Shown: in pieces, positions 7,408-10,160 of the stretch
Layout: every line of letters starts with the position of its first letter
How positions within the stretch are numbered: the stretch's first letter is position 1
Source of the DNA: Bacteroidales bacterium
Lineage (GTDB): Bacteria; Bacteroidota; Bacteroidia; Bacteroidales; Bacteroidaceae
Assembly: GCA_004552155.1 (NCBI GenBank)
Contig: SFPF01000038.1
Coordinates: 1-10,160, forward strand
Reading direction: 5' to 3'
DNA: 10,160 nucleotides
The notes under the pieces: generated by a model
The model's input: only the letters and a program-made list of their open reading frames with translations
The model's database searches: none
What the model was told of the DNA's origin: nothing
Translations under genes and position numbers: made by a program

Positions 7408-7450
7408 GTCTGCTTTAGATTTTTTACTCCAAAGCAGACATTTTTTATTT
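7408..7450 (+). terminator. Second intrinsic terminator in tandem
   Basis: Perfect 9-nt arms GTCTGCTTT (7408-7416) and AAAGCAGAC (7431-7439) flank a 14-nt T-rich loop and are followed by ATTTTTTATTT. It lies about 30 bp beyond the first terminator, with no gene between them. It works on the + strand only. Confidence 0.8.
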
Positions 7451-7483
7451 GCCTGCTGATATTTTTTAGTGCCATATAAGAAA

Positions 7484-7575
7484 TTTTTTGTTACAAACTT
7501 TGTAACACGTATTACAAAGTTTGTAACATGTATTAGAAACTTTGTAACGGCCGTTACAAAGTTTGTAACAAAAAA
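7484..7575. repeat. Array of four 17-bp palindromes with exact 21-bp period, inside a larger palindrome
   Basis: Copies start at 7490, 7511, 7532 and 7553. Copy 1 is GTTACAAACTTTGTAAC and copy 4 is its exact reverse complement. Copies 2 and 3 differ at one to two positions (ATTACAAAGTTTGTAAC, ATTAGAAACTTTGTAAC). The central base alternates C, G, C, G. The 4-bp spacers are ACGT, ATGT and GGCC. A T6 tract before copy 1 and an A6 tract after copy 4 extend the outer inverted repeat to 23 nt with no mismatch (7484-7506 and 7553-7575). Each unit is self-complementary and the 21-bp spacing is two helical turns, so a protein would see four sites on one face. It lies between the galactose operon terminators and the maeB promoter. 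Confidence 0.92.
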
Positions 7576-7628
7576 CGATCTTATAGGATAGGAAAAACTT
7601 TCAGGCAATTAGAAAAAAATATCAGCGT

Positions 7629-7650
7629 GCAAGGGAAAATATTCCCTTGC
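7629..7650. repeat. Perfect 9-bp hairpin
   Basis: GCAAGGGAA (7629-7637) and TTCCCTTGC (7642-7650) pair perfectly around AATA. There is no T-run on the + side. On the minus side a T7 tract follows after several nucleotides, so it could be a weak terminator for antisense transcripts, or a regulatory stem upstream of maeB. No gene is adjacent on the minus strand. Confidence 0.6.
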
Positions 7651-7760
7651 CAATCGGAACAGTCCACATGAGCGTATAAAAGAAAACAAGATAAATCTTA
7701 AACATTGCTGCAAGGCTGTATTTTATCCTATAAGAAAATGCACCCCTGCCAAAAAATACG

Positions 7761-7768
7761 TAATTTTG
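7761..7768 (+). promoter_or_regulatory. Probable -7 element of the maeB promoter
   Basis: TAATTTTG matches the Bacteroidetes -7 consensus TAnnTTTG exactly and begins 41 nt before the maeB ATG. I find no TTTG at the expected -33 spacing. The region there instead follows one copy of the TATCCTATAAG motif (7724-7734), which may take over that role or bind an activator. Confidence 0.55.
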
Positions 7769-7801
7769 CCAAGTAAAAACTATCCACACAATATTATATA
7801 T

Positions 7802-10063
7802 ATGGTCAAGATTACCAAAGAAGCAGCCCTGCTCTACCACTCGCAAGGCAAGCCGGGCAAGATTGAAGTAGTGCCCACCAAGCCCTATCGCACCCAAACC
7901 GACCTTTCGCTCGCCTACTCCCCCGGCGTGGCTGAACCGTGCCTCGAAATTCAGAAAAACCCGCACGATGCCTACAAATACACTAACAAAGGCAACCTCG
8001 TGGCGGTGATTTCCAACGGCACCGCCGTGCTCGGCCTCGGCGACATCGGCGCGGTGAGCGGCAAGCCCGTGATGGAAGGCAAGAGCCTGCTTTTCAAGAT
8101 ATATGCCGGCGTAGATGCCTTCGACATCGAGGTGAACGAAAAAGATCCTGAGAAGTTTATCGCCGCCGTGAAAGCCATCGCGCCGACCTTCGGCGGCATT
8201 AACCTCGAGGACATCAAAGCCCCTGAATGTTTTGAAATAGAGCGCCGCCTGAAAGCAGAGCTCGACATCCCCGTGATGCACGATGACCAACACGGCACGG
8301 CCATTATCTCCGCCGCTGGCCTCATCAACGCGCTCGACGTGGCGGGCAAGAAAATCGAGGACGCACGCATCGTGGTGAACGGCGCGGGCGCAGCCGCCAT
8401 TTCGTGCACGAAGCTCTACGTGGCATTCGGCGCCAGGCACGAGAACATCGTGATGCTCGACTCCAAGGGCGTCATCACCGCCGACCGCGAGAACCTCAAC
8501 GAGCAGAAGCGCGAGTTCGCCACCGCGCGCACCGACATACACACTCTGGCAGAGGCCGTGGCAGGCGCGGACGTGTTTGTAGGCCTCTCGAAGGGCAACG
8601 TGCTCACCAAGGAAATGGTGTGCTCCATGGCCAACAACCCGATTATCTTCGCCCTCGCCAACCCCGTGCCCGAGATTTCCTACGAGGACGCCATGGAGGC
8701 CCGCCCCGACGTGCTGATGAGCACAGGGCGCACGGACTATCCCAATCAGATCAACAACGTAATCGGTTTCCCCTACATCTTCCGAGGTGCGCTCGACACG
8801 GCAGCCACGGCGATTAACGAGGAAATGAAGATGGCGGCAGCCCGAGCCATAGCCGACCTCGCACGCCGTCCCGTGCCCGACATCGTGAACCGCGCCTACC
8901 ACGTGCGCAACTTCACCTTCGGTCCCGACTATTTCATCCCGAAACCCGTGGACCCGCGCCTCATCACGGAGGTCTCCATGGCCGTGGCACGCGCCGCAAT
9001 GGAAAGCGGCGTGGCACGCCAGCCCATCGAGGACTGGAAGGCTTACCGCCAGCACCTGCGCGAACTGATGGGGCAGGAAACCAAGTTCACCCAGAACCTC
9101 TACGACACGGCACGCATGAACCCCAAGCGCGTGGTATTTGCCGAGGGCACCCACCCCACGATGCTCGAAGCAGCCGTGAAAGCCAGGGCGGAAGGCATCT
9201 GCCACCCCGTGCTCCTCGGCAATGAAGACCAGATACGCCGCATGGCAGAGGAGATGGACCTCAAACTCAGCGACATCGAAATCCTCAACCTCCGCAATGA
9301 CGACCAGACCGACCGACGCCGCCGCTACGCCGAAATTCTTGCGAATAAGATGCACAAGATGTACGAGCGAAACTATTTCGGCATGATGATGGTGGAAACG
9401 GGCGAAGCTGATGCTTTCATCACCGGTCTTTACACAAAATATTCCAACACGATTAAGGTGGCCAATGAAGTAATCGGCATTCGCGAGGGCTATAACCACT
9501 TCGCCACGATGCACCTCGTAAATTCCAAGAAAGGCATCTACTTCATCGCCGACACGCTCATCAACCGCCACCCCAACGAGGAGGCTCTTGAAGACATAGC
9601 CCGCCTCGCCGCCTCGACGGTGCGCTTCTTCAACCGCACGCCGGTCGTGGCCATGCTGTCGTACTCCAATTTCGGCACCGACACGGAGGGTAGCGCCGCA
9701 AAAGTGCAGCACGTCATCGAACGCATGCACCGCAACTACCCCGACCTGGCCATCGACGGCGAGATGCAGGTGAACTTCGCGCTCAACAAGGAACTGCGCG
9801 ATGAGAAATATCCCTTCACGCGCTTGCAAGGTCTGGACGTGAACACGCTTATCTTCCCCAACCTCACGGCTGCCAACGCGTCGTACAAGATGATCAAGCA
9901 AATGTCGGAGGAAGGCGAGGTGGTAGGCCCTATCCAGATGGGACTGAACAAACCCATACACTTCACCGACTTTGAAAGCTCTGTGCGCGACATCGTGAAC
10001 ATCACCGCCGTGGCGGTCATCGATGCCGTGGTGCAGGAAAAAATGAAAAGTTTGGGAAAGTAA
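7802..10063 (+). CDS. maeB: NADP-type malic enzyme with C-terminal phosphotransacetylase-like domain
   Basis: The product has 753 residues, the usual size of the two-domain MaeB type (about 760). It oxidatively decarboxylates malate to pyruvate, making NAD(P)H for biosynthesis. I chose the ATG at 7802 because MVKITKEAALLYHSQGKPGK is the family's typical beginning, and the frame upstream overlaps the promoter. The malic domain shows LAYSPGVAEPC with the likely catalytic Tyr39, the EGKSLLFK Lys94, the metal-binding LEDIKAPECF (135-144) and MHDDQHGTAI (159-168). The NAD(P)-binding domain has VVNGAGAAAISC (191-202) and FALANPVPEIS (283-293). From about residue 430 a phosphate acetyl/butyryltransferase-like domain begins (RVVFAEGTHPTMLEAA), which in MaeB serves oligomerisation and acetyl-CoA control rather than clear catalysis. 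NADP preference is inferred from family, not shown here. It appears to be a single-gene transcript. Confidence 0.95.
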   Translation: MVKITKEAALLYHSQGKPGKIEVVPTKPYRTQTDLSLAYSPGVAEPCLEIQKNPHDAYKYTNKGNLVAVISNGTAVLGLGDIGAVSGKPVMEGKSLLFKIYAGVDAFDIEVNEKDPEKFIAAVKAIAPTFGGINLEDIKAPECFEIERRLKAELDIPVMHDDQHGTAIISAAGLINALDVAGKKIEDARIVVNGAGAAAISCTKLYVAFGARHENIVMLDSKGVITADRENLNEQKREFATARTDIHTLAEAVAGADVFVGLSKGNVLTKEMVCSMANNPIIFALANPVPEISYEDAMEARPDVLMSTGRTDYPNQINNVIGFPYIFRGALDTAATAINEEMKMAAARAIADLARRPVPDIVNRAYHVRNFTFGPDYFIPKPVDPRLITEVSMAVARAAMESGVARQPIEDWKAYRQHLRELMGQETKFTQNLYDTARMNPKRVVFAEGTHPTMLEAAVKARAEGICHPVLLGNEDQIRRMAEEMDLKLSDIEILNLRNDDQTDRRRRYAEILANKMHKMYERNYFGMMMVETGEADAFITGLYTKYSNTIKVANEVIGIREGYNHFATMHLVNSKKGIYFIADTLINRHPNEEALEDIARLAASTVRFFNRTPVVAMLSYSNFGTDTEGSAAKVQHVIERMHRNYPDLAIDGEMQVNFALNKELRDEKYPFTRLQGLDVNTLIFPNLTAANASYKMIKQMSEEGEVVGPIQMGLNKPIHFTDFESSVRDIVNITAVAVIDAVVQEKMKSLGK

Positions 10064-10065
10064 AA

Positions 10066-10110
10066 GCTTGCCGAGAACAATAAGGCATTAGCCTTCAAGG
10101 CAAGCAATTT
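10066..10110 (+). terminator. Possible terminator after maeB (nested hairpin)
   Basis: GCTTGCC (10066-10072) pairs perfectly with GGCAAGC (10099-10105), enclosing a second stem AAGGC/GCCTT (10082-10095). It starts 3 bp after the maeB stop. Only AATTT follows, a poor U-tract, so termination may be weak or assisted by the palindromes beyond. Confidence 0.45.
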
Positions 10111-10160
10111 GTCGGTTGCAGTCGACAGGAATTACATAAATTTGTCGGTTGCAACCGACA
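10106..10160. repeat. Two 18-bp palindromic repeats with 33-bp period, reaching the window edge
   Basis: Copy 2 (10143-10160) is a perfect palindrome, TGTCGGTTGCAACCGACA. Copy 1 (10110-10127) is TGTCGGTTGCAGTCGACA and still folds through a G-U and a U-G pair. Both are preceded by AAT, so a 15-nt block AATTTGTCGGTTGCA recurs exactly 33 bp apart (10106 and 10139). The array may go on beyond the window. Confidence 0.85.

Noticed and set aside
7490..7569. Palindrome array as a CRISPR or a plasmid iteron origin
   Set aside because: The 4-bp spacers are far too short for CRISPR. No Rep gene, AT-rich unwinding region with DnaA boxes, or other plasmid function is present, and the surroundings are housekeeping genes.
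7777..7785. CTATCCACA resembling a DnaA box upstream of maeB
   Set aside because: It is a single site with one mismatch to TTATNCACA. Such sites occur by chance, and no cluster is present.
7622..9961. 779-codon minus-strand frame opposite maeB, and a similar 379-codon frame opposite galM
   Set aside because: Both are His/Val-rich antisense readings of well-identified genes, with no family motif.
10110..10160. End repeats as a CRISPR array
   Set aside because: Only two units, a 15-bp gap, and a near-identical AAT before each unit. The units are fully palindromic and no cas gene is visible.
1..10160. A new defence system or mobile element
   Set aside because: I looked for transposases, integrases, toxins, nucleases and reverse transcriptases and saw none. 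The lone helicase is a broken housekeeping-type gene among metabolic genes.

Overview
The window looks like chromosomal DNA of a Bacteroidales bacterium with moderately high GC, perhaps Prevotella-like. The evidence is the gene set (GalM, an FHS-family sugar transporter and GalK in one block; a two-domain malic enzyme; a small outer-membrane barrel protein), promoter elements of the Bacteroidetes type (TAnnTTTG), and AT-rich leaders without Shine-Dalgarno sequences. The genus is inference.

Left edge (1-515): one open frame runs from the window edge to 421, but its two parts match different families. The first ~335 bp encode the middle of a propionate-type CoA-transferase. The last ~28 codons look like the C-terminus of thymidine kinase. 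Codon use changes at the join, so this is either an assembly chimera or a real recombination point. A strong intrinsic terminator follows.

Minus-strand block (526-3133): a superfamily 1 DNA helicase gene (526-2251) is broken by a deletion/frameshift near 1240 that removes the Walker B region. Upstream of it, in the same orientation, is a 231-residue secreted barrel-like protein (2438-3133). Its promoter region is shared with the divergent galactose operon and contains two TGCA-armed palindromes.

Galactose operon (+, 3300-7325): galM (aldose 1-epimerase), an inner-membrane glucose/galactose-type MFS transporter and galK (galactokinase). Together they would import galactose, convert beta- to alpha-galactose and phosphorylate it, feeding the Leloir pathway. 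galT and galE are not in the window. The transporter-galK gap holds a long imperfect inverted repeat built of 8-bp units. Two intrinsic terminators end the operon.

The 476-bp gap between galK and maeB is the most structured non-coding stretch. It holds two terminators, four 17-bp palindromes at an exact 21-bp period within a larger palindrome with perfect 23-nt ends, a separate hairpin, two copies of a CTTATAGGATA motif that also lies upstream of galM, and a good promoter for maeB.

Right part (7802-10160): maeB encodes a malic enzyme fused to a phosphotransacetylase-like domain, which makes pyruvate and NAD(P)H from malate. It is followed by a nested hairpin and by two palindromic repeats 33 bp apart that run into the window edge.

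I see no RNA gene, transposase, CRISPR array or defence system.
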